Below are positions 6,834-15,588 of a stretch of 32,160 bases of DNA, piece after piece. How positions within the stretch are numbered: position 1 is the first letter of the stretch; every line of letters begins with the position of its first letter. This DNA is from Verrucomicrobiota bacterium (lineage in GTDB: Bacteria; Verrucomicrobiota; Verrucomicrobiia; Opitutales; Opitutaceae): positions 1 through 32,160 of the forward strand of contig VHCI01000027.1 of the NCBI GenBank assembly GCA_016871775.1. The letters run 5' to 3'. Made by a program: the position numbers and the translations under genes. Below the pieces are notes generated by a model that saw nothing but the letters and a program-made list of their open reading frames with translations, was not told where the DNA came from and searched no databases.

Positions 6834-9800
6834 TCAGAAGCGCTTGGAAACCTGGCTGTAGTAGGCGCGGCCGCGCGGGTTGGTGCCGGCCCCGCGCTGG
6901 TAACCCGTGTCCGAGTCGGCGAGCGGCGGGTCCGTGTCGCGCACATTGTTCACGCCGAGGCGCGCGGAGAGGTTGGACCAGAGGGAACCGCGGCGGGAGG
7001 GGAAGGCGTAGTTCACGTAGGCGTTGTGCAGGACGTGGCTGGAGACGAGGTAGCGGTAGCGGCGCACGCCGCCCGAATCGACGTAACTGGAAATGTAATT
7101 CGGGCGGCCGAGAGCGGCATAGACCGACTCCGTGGTGGCGGTGCCGGTATCGACGTACGGGCCGTAGTAGTTGGTAAACCAGCCGGCGCTCCAGCCCTCG
7201 TGGCGCCAGTTGAGGCCGATGTTGCCGCGGAAGCGGGTGCGGCCGTTGCGGTTGATGTTGCCGACTCTCGGAGCGCCCGGTTCCGACTGGGTGTCGAACT
7301 GGAGCAGGTAGGAGGCGTCCCCGCGCACCGTGCCCTGTCCGAGGCGGGTACGGGGCAGGCGGTATTCGAAGCCGAAATCGAGGCCCTCGGCCTCGCGGCC
7401 AGCGAGGTTGACGTAGTCCGTGGTCACCGAGCGGATCCCGCCGACGGGCGCGCGGCGCTCCTGCGGGGGCCGCGTGGCGTTGAAGGCGGCAAAGGCCTCG
7501 ATGTCTGCGGGGGCGACCGGGTCGCGCACGACCTTCGGGTTGCCGACATAGCCCGCGGTGCCGCTACCGAGGTCAACGCGCTCGATCGCCGTGCCGGCGG
7601 CGAGGGCCCGGCGGACGGCGCCGTCCAAGAGTTCCTCATCGAGCAGGAGTTGCGAGGTGCCGCTGACCGAGGAGATCACGTCGCGCTGGCGGATCCGCCA
7701 GTAGTCGACGGTGACGGTGAGGGCCCTGAGGAACGGCGGGGTGAACCCCAGTCCGAGCGAGAGGGAGCGGGCGGTCTCCGGCTGGAGGTTGGCGTTGCCT
7801 TGGCGGAAGACCACTGGGACCGCGTTGGAGTCGCGATTGAGGCCGGTTACCTCGGCACGGTAGACGTCGTTGAAGGTGGAGCCGGAGCGCTGCAGCGGGG
7901 TGACGTTGGACTGAACGAGGTTCGGGGCACGGAAGGAGGCGGCGCTGGTGGAGCGGACGAACAGCCACTGATTGGGCCGGTAGTTGAGCCCGATCTTGGG
8001 TTTCACCGTGTCCCCAAAGTCGGAGAAGCGTTCGGCGCGGCCGGCGACGGAGACCTCGAGGGAGCGGGCGAAGCGGCTGCGGTTCATCTTGCCGATCACC
8101 GGAAACAGGGCCTCGGCGAAGACGGAGGCGTTGGTGCGGGACTTGTAGAGGTTGGGGTTCGGGCTGAGGGCGATGAAGTCGTTCTCGTTGGGCCCGAAGA
8201 AGAGATTGTTGGGATCGGAGGCGTTGCCGTTAAAGGGGGCCTCGGCCGGGTTGAAGGAGGCGTAGGACGGGCGCCAATCCTTGTAGTCCTCCCAGCGGAA
8301 CTCGGCGCCGAGGGCTAGGCCGATCGCGCCGCCCCAGAAGCCGTCGAGCACACGGCCGTTAAGCTTCAGGTCCCAGCTGGCGAGCTGGGTACGACCCTCG
8401 CGGACAAAGTCATCGTAGAGAGAGTTGGTGAGCGCCTCGGGGTTGCGGAAGGGGCGGTCGACGACCAGCAGGTAGGGATTCGCGGTGCTGGCCTGCGGGA
8501 CGAGGCGGAAGGTGTAGCTGAACGGATTGAATGCCTTGGCCGGATCGGAGGTGGTAAGGGCGGCGCGGAGGCGGCTTTCGCGGACGGCGAAGTTCTCCAC
8601 GTCGCGGGTGAAGTTGCGGCCGTACATCAGGCCGGACTCCCATTCCCAGCCGGCCGCAAACTTGCCCCGGAGACCGCCCACAAGCCGGATGGCGGTGGAG
8701 TTGACGGTGATGCGGCGGGGCTGGAAGTCGCGGGGGATGATGCCGACGCCACCGAGGAACTGCAGCGCGGCGGGGGCGCCGGCGAGACGCGGGGAGCCGT
8801 CGGGATGGGGGCGGCCCTGCGGATCGTAGAACCGGCTGCCGAAGGGGTTGAACGGTTGGTCGGCGCTGAGGTAGATGTTGTGGTCGGTGCTGGAGTCGAA
8901 GGCGGAGGGCAGGCGGCCGGTGATCGACTTCGCCCGGTAGGTCAGCACCTCGCCGAAGGCCTCGAGGTCGCGGCCGAGTTGATGGCGCAGCACGGCGGTG
9001 AGGTTGAGGCGGTCCGTGCGCGGGAGGATCGGTTTGAAGTCGTTGGGGTTCTGGTACCAGTTGACCGTGAAGTCGTCGATGTTGTGCGAGGGCAGCGTCT
9101 GCCGGAAGCCGACGTCCCCGTCGGCGAGCGGGATGAGGTAAAACGTCCCATTCGTCGCGGTCGTGGCGCTGGTGGAGCCGGAGGTTGTGATGATCCCGCG
9201 ATTCCCCTCGGGCCGAGCGCCGACGAAGCTGAAGTTGGGGCCCCAGTTACCGCGTACAAAGCCACCGTAGTAGCTCGAATCGGTGCTCAGGCGGTTGTCG
9301 AAGTCGTTGTCCCGGATAACCGTGCCAGTAGCGTCGAGGAGCGGCAGGCCGTCCCACGGCGGCGGAACGTTGCGGACGACACGGAGGTCCTGGTTGCGAG
9401 AGAACTTGCGCTGGTTGAGCCAGAGGAAGTCGCGGTGGTAGTAATCGAGGGTCACCAGCAGATTGCTGCGCCCGCGGTTGAAGTTCCGCCCATCGGTGAT
9501 CTCGACGTTCCAATCATTGCCGCCGCCGCGCTGCGTGACGCTCGCGCGGGCGCGCATTGAGAGGCCGTCAAAGCGGGTGCGGGTGATGGAGTTGACCACC
9601 CCGGCCGCGGCGTCGGTGCCGTAGATGGCGGAAGCGCCGTCGCGGAGCACCTCCACGCGGGAGATGGCGGCCATCGGGAGGTTGTTCACATTGGTGGAGA
9701 GCGAGGGAACGGAGCTCTCGGCCATGCTGATCGGGTGCGGGGGCAGGCGTCGGCCGTTGAGCAGCACCAGAGTGTTGCCCGAACCGAGCCCGCGGAGGTT

Positions 9801-10118
9801 GATCGTCGAATTGTCGCCGCGGGCGTCGGCCCCGAGGGTGTTACCCTCGTCAAGCGTGATGGGGCCACCGATCGAAAAGGTGTCGAAGAGCTCGGCCGCG
9901 GTGGGAACGCCCCGCAAGTCGAGGTCCTCGAGATTCATCACCGTGACCGGAAGGATCTTCTCCTCGTCCAGCCGGCGGATGTTGGAGCCGGTGACGGTGA
10001 ACGCTTCAAGTTGCACGGCCTCGCCCTCCGGGGGGGCGGGCGGGCGGGGCGCCGGGGCGGGTTGGGCCCGGAGCAAGGGCGGAAGGAGCAGCAACAGGAG
10101 CAGGCGGGCGGATCGCAT
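6834..10118 (-). CDS. TonB-dependent outer-membrane receptor
   Basis: The 1094-residue protein has a signal peptide (residues 1-18, Leu-rich, cut near LRA-Q) and a Pro-rich linker. A TonB-box-like segment AVQLEAFTVTG covers about 34-44. The plug domain (about 55-175) contains NLRGLGSGNTLVLLNGRRLP and ISRVEVLRDGASAIYGTDAAAGVVN. A large 22-strand barrel follows, ending in the typical aromatic C-terminal Phe (QVSKRF). The plug GASAIYGTDAAAGVVN motif and barrel segments such as FRAPNLVQSNVTP are standard for this family. It lacks the N-terminal carboxypeptidase-like domain many relatives carry. It is divergent from the GH84 operon with a 124-base shared promoter region, so import of an amino-sugar oligosaccharide is likely but inferred. 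Confidence 0.95.
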   Translation of the reverse strand: MRSARLLLLLLLPPLLRAQPAPAPRPPAPPEGEAVQLEAFTVTGSNIRRLDEEKILPVTVMNLEDLDLRGVPTAAELFDTFSIGGPITLDEGNTLGADARGDNSTINLRGLGSGNTLVLLNGRRLPPHPISMAESSVPSLSTNVNNLPMAAISRVEVLRDGASAIYGTDAAAGVVNSITRTRFDGLSMRARASVTQRGGGNDWNVEITDGRNFNRGRSNLLVTLDYYHRDFLWLNQRKFSRNQDLRVVRNVPPPWDGLPLLDATGTVIRDNDFDNRLSTDSSYYGGFVRGNWGPNFSFVGARPEGNRGIITTSGSTSATTATNGTFYLIPLADGDVGFRQTLPSHNIDDFTVNWYQNPNDFKPILPRTDRLNLTAVLRHQLGRDLEAFGEVLTYRAKSITGRLPSAFDSSTDHNIYLSADQPFNPFGSRFYDPQGRPHPDGSPRLAGAPAALQFLGGVGIIPRDFQPRRITVNSTAIRLVGGLRGKFAAGWEWESGLMYGRNFTRDVENFAVRESRLRAALTTSDPAKAFNPFSYTFRLVPQASTANPYLLVVDRPFRNPEALTNSLYDDFVREGRTQLASWDLKLNGRVLDGFWGGAIGLALGAEFRWEDYKDWRPSYASFNPAEAPFNGNASDPNNLFFGPNENDFIALSPNPNLYKSRTNASVFAEALFPVIGKMNRSRFARSLEVSVAGRAERFSDFGDTVKPKIGLNYRPNQWLFVRSTSAASFRAPNLVQSNVTPLQRSGSTFNDVYRAEVTGLNRDSNAVPVVFRQGNANLQPETARSLSLGLGFTPPFLRALTVTVDYWRIRQRDVISSVSGTSQLLLDEELLDGAVRRALAAGTAIERVDLGSGTAGYVGNPKVVRDPVAPADIEAFAAFNATRPPQERRAPVGGIRSVTTDYVNLAGREAEGLDFGFEYRLPRTRLGQGTVRGDASYLLQFDTQSEPGAPRVGNINRNGRTRFRGNIGLNWRHEGWSAGWFTNYYGPYVDTGTATTESVYAALGRPNYISSYVDSGGVRRYRYLVSSHVLHNAYVNYAFPSRRGSLWSNLSARLGVNNVRDTDPPLADSDTGYQRGAGTNPRGRAYYSQVSKRF

Positions 10119-10242
10119 CGGCTTCAGGACCTACTACATCTGGCGGCAAGCGGCGCGGGGGCAAGCCCGTCTGCCGGAACGAGGGCCGAGCTTGCCAGCC
10201 GCTAGGGCGCGGTGCCTGCTCGGCGCACCAGCCTTACCTCCA
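10119..10242. promoter_or_regulatory. Divergent promoter region with three GGCAAGC motifs
   Basis: This 124-base region must hold the promoters for both the receptor (minus) and the GH84 operon (plus). The heptamer GGCAAGC occurs at 10145-10151 and 10160-10166 in direct orientation, 15 bases start to start, and again inverted at 10190-10196. The arrangement is suitable for a transcription factor; the GntR/LacI-type regulator at 15585 is the obvious candidate. No clear -10/-35 pair is visible. Confidence 0.35.
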
Positions 10243-12369
10243 ATGCGCCCCTCCCTTCCCCGACAGCTCCGCCGCTTCCTGCCCCTCCTGCTCGCCCTGA
10301 CCGCGGGGGCGCGCCCGATCCCCCAGGAATTCCGGCAGGAGACGGCCCTGCACCACGTCGCGGAGCCGGGCCGGCCCTCGGGCGCGGTGGAGGAAGTGAT
10401 CATCGGCCCGGAGGGCGAACCGCTCTGCCGGACCGGGCGCACGTGGAGCGCGCGCCGGAACGGGGCCTGGGAGGTGCTGGCGGCGCCTCCCGCCCGCGCG
10501 ACCCCGCCGGACCTGCCGCCGCAAGGGGAGCCCTTGCAGCTGGCGCGAGGACCTGATGGCACGTGGTGGGCGGGGACCCGCGCGGGCCTGTGGCGGCGGA
10601 CCCCGGCCGGTTGGGAGGAGGAACTGGTGCTGGACGGGGCGGGCCGGCGCTGGGCGGTCGGCGAAGTGCGAGCGGTGGCGGTCGACTCCGCTGGACAAAC
10701 CTGGTTCGGGGTCGCCGCCGGCGTGGGCGTACGGACGCCGGGCGGCTGGCGGTTCCTCGAGGGCAAGGATGGTCTGCCGTGGAACGGCTTCACCGGCGCG
10801 GCGGCCGGACCGGGCGGCGAGGTGTGGTTCGGGACGGACCGGGGCGCGATCCGCTGGGACGGGCGCGAGTTCCACTATCGCCAGGGGCCGCGATGGCTCC
10901 CGGAGGACCGCATCGGGGCCTTGGCGGTGGGACCGGACGGCACAGCCTGGTTCGCGACCGCGGCGGGCGTGGGCGGCATCGCGCGGCGGCCGCTGACGCT
11001 CGCGGCCAAGGCGGAGTTTTACGAGGGGGAGATCGACCGGCACATCCGACGGACCCCATTCGGTTTCGTGGCGGAGGCGACCCTGCGGATTCCGGGCGAC
11101 CGCGCGAGCGCGGGGCGGCACGACTCCGACAACGATGGGCTGTGGACGGCGATGTATGGTGCGGCCGAATGCTTCGCCTATGCAGCCACCGGGGATCCGC
11201 GGGCCAAGGCGCGCGCGGACGCCGCGTTCGCAGCGCTCCGATTCCTGCAGACCGTCACCCAAGGCGGGCCGGTGGCCCCGCCGCCGGGCTTCGTGGCGCG
11301 CACGGTCTTACCGGGCGACGGCCCGGACCCGAATGCCGGGCAGGCGGAGCGTGACCGCGCAATGCAGGGCCGGGACGCGCTCTGGAAACGCCTTGAGCCC
11401 CGCTGGCCGCGCAGCGCCGACGGCCGCTGGTACTGGAAGGCGGACACCAGCAGCGACGAGTTGGACGGGCATTATTTCTTTTACCCGCTCTACCACGACC
11501 TCGTGGCGCGGACTCCGCAAGAAAAGGCAGCGGTGCAGGAGGTGATCCGCGCCCTCACCGACCACCTGCTCGCGCACGGCTTCACCCTGCGGGACCACGA
11601 CGGGCGCCCGACCCGCTGGGGAATGTACGCTCCGGAGCGGCTGAACGCGGACCCGCACTGGGTCGTCGAGCGCGGGCTGAACTCCCTCAGCCTGCTCGCC
11701 TATCTGAGTGCCGCGGCACACGTGACTGGGGATGGCCGCTACACCGCGGTGGCGGCGGAGTTGGCCGCGCGGCACGGCTACGCGCAGAACCTATTCCACC
11801 CCAAGTTCCAGACGGGCCCGGGCTCAGGCAACCAGTCGGACGACGAGATGGCCTTCATGTGTTTCTACACCCTGCTGAACACGACCCGCGACGCGGCCCT
11901 GCGGGAGAGGGCGCTGACCGCATGGTGCGTGTACTGGGGTCTCGAGGCCGCGGAGCGGAATCCGTTTTTCGCCTTCGCCTACGCCGCGCACGCTGAAGGC
12001 CGGACCCTGCGCAACCTGTGGGGCGAGTTCCCGATCTCCCCCGCGGCAGGGTGGCTGGAGGACGCCGCCGCGACCCTGCGTGGATTCCCGCTGGATCGCC
12101 TCAACTGGCCGCTCCGCAACGCGCACCGCCTAGACGTCGTGCCGCTCCCTGCGGTGCAGGCGAGGGACCCGCACGAGCCGGGGAACGAGGGCCGGGGCCA
12201 CGGGCGCGACGGGCGGGTTCTGCCGGTGGAAAACCGGCACTTCAACCACTGGAACACGGACCCGTGGCAGCTCGATTACGGCGGCCGCGGGGATGTCCTC
12301 GGTGCGGGCACGGTGTTCCTGCTCCCCTACTACTTGGGCCTGCACCACGGGTACGTCGCGAAGCCATGA
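10243..12369 (+). CDS. Secreted protein: sensor-type beta-propeller repeats plus alpha-toroid domain
   Basis: The 708-residue product has a signal peptide (about 1-23). At least four propeller repeats of the two-component-regulator type follow, with G-P-D-G-T-W-W-A-G-T (103), D-S-A-G-Q-T-W-F-G (148), G-P-G-G-E-V-W-F-G-T (189) and G-P-D-G-T-A-W-F-A-T (230). The rest (about 255-700) is helix-rich, with conserved-looking acidic motifs HDSDNDGLW (293-301), DTSSDELDGHYFF (401-413) and GNQSDDEMAF (529-538), and a His/Trp/Asp-rich tail around residues 665-680. This resembles an alpha/alpha-toroid carbohydrate-active fold, but I cannot name a family. I chose the ATG at 10243 because the signal peptide begins there; the frame is open further upstream but that part is antisense to the receptor. 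It overlaps the EIIC gene by 4 bases. Confidence 0.85.
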   Translation: MRPSLPRQLRRFLPLLLALTAGARPIPQEFRQETALHHVAEPGRPSGAVEEVIIGPEGEPLCRTGRTWSARRNGAWEVLAAPPARATPPDLPPQGEPLQLARGPDGTWWAGTRAGLWRRTPAGWEEELVLDGAGRRWAVGEVRAVAVDSAGQTWFGVAAGVGVRTPGGWRFLEGKDGLPWNGFTGAAAGPGGEVWFGTDRGAIRWDGREFHYRQGPRWLPEDRIGALAVGPDGTAWFATAAGVGGIARRPLTLAAKAEFYEGEIDRHIRRTPFGFVAEATLRIPGDRASAGRHDSDNDGLWTAMYGAAECFAYAATGDPRAKARADAAFAALRFLQTVTQGGPVAPPPGFVARTVLPGDGPDPNAGQAERDRAMQGRDALWKRLEPRWPRSADGRWYWKADTSSDELDGHYFFYPLYHDLVARTPQEKAAVQEVIRALTDHLLAHGFTLRDHDGRPTRWGMYAPERLNADPHWVVERGLNSLSLLAYLSAAAHVTGDGRYTAVAAELAARHGYAQNLFHPKFQTGPGSGNQSDDEMAFMCFYTLLNTTRDAALRERALTAWCVYWGLEAAERNPFFAFAYAAHAEGRTLRNLWGEFPISPAAGWLEDAAATLRGFPLDRLNWPLRNAHRLDVVPLPAVQARDPHEPGNEGRGHGRDGRVLPVENRHFNHWNTDPWQLDYGGRGDVLGAGTVFLLPYYLGLHHGYVAKP

Positions 12370-13616
12370 ACCCGCCCCTGCCCCACGCCGGCGACCGCTG
12401 GCTGCGCGGCCTGCAGGCCGTGGGGGACAACCCGGCGCTGGCGGCGATTCGCGCGGGGATGGTGGCCCTCGTCCCGTTGACCATCCTCGGCGGCCTTTTC
12501 TTGGTCCTCACGCACCTGCCGTGGCCGGGCGGCGCGGCCCTGCCCGCGGCGTGGAAGCCCGCCCTTGAGGTCCCCGTCACCGCAACCTTCGGCCTGCTCG
12601 CGGTGTTCGCCTGCTTCGCGATCGCGCACGACTTCGCGGGCCGGCTGGGGCTCGACGCGGCCGGCTCGGCGCTCCTCGCCACGCTCTGCTTCCTGCTGCT
12701 GCAGGTGAAGCCGGGCGCGCCCGGCCTGGACCCGGCCGCGCTCGGTTCGGCGGGACTCTTCACGGCGATCCTGGTGGCACTGGTGGCGGTGCGGGTGAAG
12801 GCGTGGTTCGTCGCGCGCGGCCTTGTGATCCGGCTCCCCGGGGAGGTGCCCCCGGTGGTGGCGGAATCCTTTTTGTCGCTCGTCCCGCTGGTCGCACTGG
12901 CGGGCGGCTTCTGGGCGCTGCGTTTCCTGCTGGGGCTGGACCTCAACGCGGCCGTGCAGGCGGCCTTCGCGCCGCTCGTCTTCGCCCTCGACACCCTGCC
13001 CGGCATCCTCGTCTACGCGCTCCTGGTGACGCTGCTCTGGTCCGTGGGGGTCAACGGCGACAACACCCTCGACGCGGTGGTCGCGCCCGTGTTCCTGCAG
13101 TTACTCGCCGCGAACGTGGCCGCGCTGGCGGAGGGTCGGCCCCCGCCGCACGTCACCGCCAACGGCTTCTTCTCAACGTTCGTCAACGTGGGCGGCACCG
13201 GGGCGACGCTGGGCCTCGCGCTGGTGCTCTGGCGGTCGCGGGACCCGGGGCTGCGCCAGGTGGCGCGGCTCTCGCTGCCCACGCAGGTCTTCCAGATCAA
13301 CGAGCCGATCTTCTTCGGCGTGCCGATCGTGCTGAACCCGCTCCTGATGGTCCCGTACATCCTCAACGCGCTGCTCCTCACGGCGGGCACCTACGCGCTG
13401 ATGGCGGCGGACCTGGTGTCACGGCCCGTCCTCAACATCCCGTGGACGACCCCGCCGGTGATCGGCCACTACCTGATCACGGGCGGCGACTGGCGGGCCG
13501 CGGTGTGGGGCGTCGTCTCGCTCGCGCTGGCGACGCTGGTGTACCTGCCCTTCGCCCGCGCGCTGGAACGGAGCCGCCGCGCGGCCGCGCCCGCCCCGGA
13601 AGATTCCCGCCGATGA
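12366..13616 (+). CDS. Solitary PTS-type EIIC sugar permease (lactose/cellobiose family)
   Basis: The 416-residue membrane protein has about ten hydrophobic segments. It carries EIIC hallmarks: VPPVVAESFLSLVPL (161-175) and the substrate-binding loop FQINEPIFFGVPIVLNP (309-325) with Glu313. In characterised diacetylchitobiose/cellobiose EIIC proteins a GIHG motif carries a His near the sugar; here the matching stretch SVGVNGDN has Asn230 instead. No EIIA, EIIB, HPr or EI gene is present in the window. It may be a PTS subunit completed elsewhere or a permease that no longer depends on phosphorylation. It overlaps both the preceding and the following gene by ATGA, so transport and GH84 hydrolysis are tightly coupled in expression. 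Confidence 0.88.
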   Translation: MNPPLPHAGDRWLRGLQAVGDNPALAAIRAGMVALVPLTILGGLFLVLTHLPWPGGAALPAAWKPALEVPVTATFGLLAVFACFAIAHDFAGRLGLDAAGSALLATLCFLLLQVKPGAPGLDPAALGSAGLFTAILVALVAVRVKAWFVARGLVIRLPGEVPPVVAESFLSLVPLVALAGGFWALRFLLGLDLNAAVQAAFAPLVFALDTLPGILVYALLVTLLWSVGVNGDNTLDAVVAPVFLQLLAANVAALAEGRPPPHVTANGFFSTFVNVGGTGATLGLALVLWRSRDPGLRQVARLSLPTQVFQINEPIFFGVPIVLNPLLMVPYILNALLLTAGTYALMAADLVSRPVLNIPWTTPPVIGHYLITGGDWRAAVWGVVSLALATLVYLPFARALERSRRAAAPAPEDSRR

Positions 13617-14965
13617 GCCGCGCGCCGTTCCTCGCCGGGGTGGTCGAGGGCTTCTACGGGCGCCCGTGGACGCCCGCCCAGCGTCACGCGCTCGTGGGGC
13701 GGCTCGGCGCCCTTGGCCTCAACACCTACTTGTACGCGCCGAAGGACGACCTGCGCCACCGGGCGCGCTGGCGCGAGGCTTACCCGGCGGCGGAGGCGGA
13801 GGCCCTGCGGGACCTGATCGTGGCATGCGGTCGGGCGGGGGTGGAGTTCATTTACGCGCTCGCGCCGGGACTGGACCCGGCCTTCGCCCGGCCGGACGGG
13901 CTGGCGGCGCTTGAGGCAAAGGCGGGGCAGCTCGCCGGTTTGGGGGCGCGGCACTTCGCGGTGCTGTTCGATGACATCATCCCCGCCCCCGCCTCGGGCC
14001 AACTCGGCGCGACGGAGCACGACGCGGCGCCGCAGGTCGCCTACGCCCACCACCTGCGGCGGTGGCAGCGCCGGCGGGATCCCGCCGCGCGGCTCCTCTT
14101 CTGCCCGACGCCCTACTGCGGGCGGATGGCCGGCGAGGTCACCGCCTCGGGCTACCTGCGCCACCTCGGCGCGCACCTTGATCTCACCGTGGACGTGATG
14201 TGGACCGGGCCGGAGATCATCTCGGAGACCATCACCCCGGCGGATCTCGTCGGGCTCACCTCGGTGCTGCGGCGCCGGCCCCTGATCTGGGACAACCTGT
14301 TCGCGAACGACTACGACCTGCGGCGTCTGTACCTCGGCCCCTACGCGGGCCGGCCTGCGACGCTGCGGGGAGCCACCAGCGGCGTGCTGCTCAACCCGAA
14401 CTGCGAGTTTGCCGCCCACCGTCCCGCGCTGGAGACGTTCGCCGCGTGGGTCGCCGGTGACGATTACGACCCGGGGCGGGCGCACGCCGCGGCGCGGGAG
14501 GTCTGGCACGCGGACTGGCGCTGCCTCGAAGCGGGCGGCGGTTCCACTCTCCTGCCCCCCGATCTGCTCGCGCTGCTTTGCGACTGCCTGCACCTGCCCT
14601 TCGCCCACGGCTCCCGGGCCGAGGCGTGGCGGGCCGACGTCGCGGCCGCCCTGCAGGGAGACGTAGCCGCGATCGCGCGGGCCCGGGGAGGCTGCGTCCG
14701 GCTCGCGAGCCTCTTCGAGCACCTCACGCGCCTCGAGGACCGCCAGTTGCTGCACACCGTCTACCGCCTCGCGTGGGAGTTGAAGGAGGAGGCTGGTCTG
14801 ATCGCGGGCTACCTTGATTGGCGCGCACGGGGGGCGGCCCCGGGGTCCGCATTCCACTCCGCGGAGCACCGGCCGCGCACCTACCGCGGCGGATTGGTGG
14901 CGGACCTGCAACGCCTGCTGCCGATGCGACCGGACGGCAGCTTCACCCCGGCACCCCAGCAATGA
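13613..14965 (+). CDS. GH84 beta-N-acetylglucosaminidase (O-GlcNAcase-like)
   Basis: The 450-residue enzyme shows the GH84 catalytic signatures in order. GVVEGFYGRPWT covers 9-20, YAPKDDLRHR covers 41-50, and the catalytic Asp pair is in LFDD (Asp120, Asp121). FCPTPYC follows at 163-169 (Tyr168, equivalent to human Tyr219), then WDNLFANDY at 226-234 (Asn228 and Asp233, equivalent to human Asn280 and Asp285), and NPNCE at 261-265. GH84 enzymes remove terminal beta-GlcNAc by substrate-assisted catalysis. There is no signal peptide, so it probably acts in the cytoplasm on sugar imported by the adjacent permease. The next gene encodes a GNAT protein of the type that is fused to GH84 in eukaryotic O-GlcNAcase. 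Confidence 0.93.
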   Translation: MSRAPFLAGVVEGFYGRPWTPAQRHALVGRLGALGLNTYLYAPKDDLRHRARWREAYPAAEAEALRDLIVACGRAGVEFIYALAPGLDPAFARPDGLAALEAKAGQLAGLGARHFAVLFDDIIPAPASGQLGATEHDAAPQVAYAHHLRRWQRRRDPAARLLFCPTPYCGRMAGEVTASGYLRHLGAHLDLTVDVMWTGPEIISETITPADLVGLTSVLRRRPLIWDNLFANDYDLRRLYLGPYAGRPATLRGATSGVLLNPNCEFAAHRPALETFAAWVAGDDYDPGRAHAAAREVWHADWRCLEAGGGSTLLPPDLLALLCDCLHLPFAHGSRAEAWRADVAAALQGDVAAIARARGGCVRLASLFEHLTRLEDRQLLHTVYRLAWELKEEAGLIAGYLDWRARGAAPGSAFHSAEHRPRTYRGGLVADLQRLLPMRPDGSFTPAPQQ

Positions 14966-15588
14966 CCCCCCGTAACCTGGACGCTTTCACCCTGCGGCTC
15001 GCGGAGCCCTGCGACCGCGCGGCGTGCTACGCAGTGTGCCTCGGCACCGGGGACAGCGGCCGCGACGCGACGCACCTCCACGCGGATCCGGAGGCACTGG
15101 GCCACGTTTACGTCGGGGCCTACCTGTCCTTCGAGCCGGAGCTGGCGCTCGTCCTCGAGGATGCCGCGGGCGTCTGTGGCTACGCGCTGGCCGCCCTCGA
15201 CACCCGGGCGTTCCAGCGCCGCTACGTTGGGGAGTGGCTTCCGCCGCTGCGGTCGCTCCGGCCCGCGCCGTCCGGTCCCGCGGAGCGGTGGAGCCGCGAC
15301 GAGCAGCTCTGGAACCTTTACCATCATCCGGAGCTGTTCATCCCGGAACCTTACGCGGACCACCCGTCACACCTGCACATCGACCTGCTCGCGCGGGCGC
15401 AGGGGCGCGGCCTCGGGCGGGAGATGATGGCTGAAGTGCTCGCGCGGCTGACGGAACGGGGATCGCCGGGCGTGCACCTCGCGATGGCGGCCGACAATCA
15501 CCGGGCAGCGAGGTTCTACGCCCGGCTGGGTTTCCGCGAGCTGGCCCGGGGAGCCGATGCGGTTTACCTGGGCCGAAGCCTGCAATGA
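14962..15588 (+). CDS. GNAT acetyltransferase related to the pseudo-HAT domain of O-GlcNAcase
   Basis: The 208-residue protein has a GNAT fold. The N-terminal part contains AVCLGTGDSGRDATHLH (24-40), a pattern shared by the HAT-like domain of O-GlcNAcase and its bacterial homologues. An acetyl-CoA loop RAQGRGLG is at 145-152, and N-H-R-A-A-R-F-Y-A-R-L-G-F at 179-191 closes the fold. Unlike the human pseudo-HAT domain, the acetyl-CoA loop looks intact, so it may be a true acetyltransferase. The acceptor is unknown; an amino sugar such as glucosamine is a reasonable guess. It overlaps the GH84 gene by 4 bases and the regulator gene by 4 bases. Confidence 0.9.
   Translation: MTPRNLDAFTLRLAEPCDRAACYAVCLGTGDSGRDATHLHADPEALGHVYVGAYLSFEPELALVLEDAAGVCGYALAALDTRAFQRRYVGEWLPPLRSLRPAPSGPAERWSRDEQLWNLYHHPELFIPEPYADHPSHLHIDLLARAQGRGLGREMMAEVLARLTERGSPGVHLAMAADNHRAARFYARLGFRELARGADAVYLGRSLQ

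Noticed and set aside
7026-9560. Plus-strand open frames opposite the TonB-dependent receptor
   Set aside because: They are Val/Gly/Glu-rich antisense frames in GC-rich DNA; the minus-strand receptor has clear family motifs throughout.
9625-10242. Upstream extension of the propeller/toroid gene
   Set aside because: The frame is open but antisense to the receptor start, and the signal peptide begins at ATG 10243.
12803-13612. Upstream extension of the GH84 frame inside the EIIC gene
   Set aside because: The segment is Arg/Gly/Pro-rich out-of-frame translation of EIIC; GH84 homology starts right after ATG 13613, which forms the standard ATGA overlap.
13469-14962. 497-residue minus-strand frame opposite GH84
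   Set aside because: No motif; it is composition-driven and covers a gene with a full catalytic signature on the plus strand.
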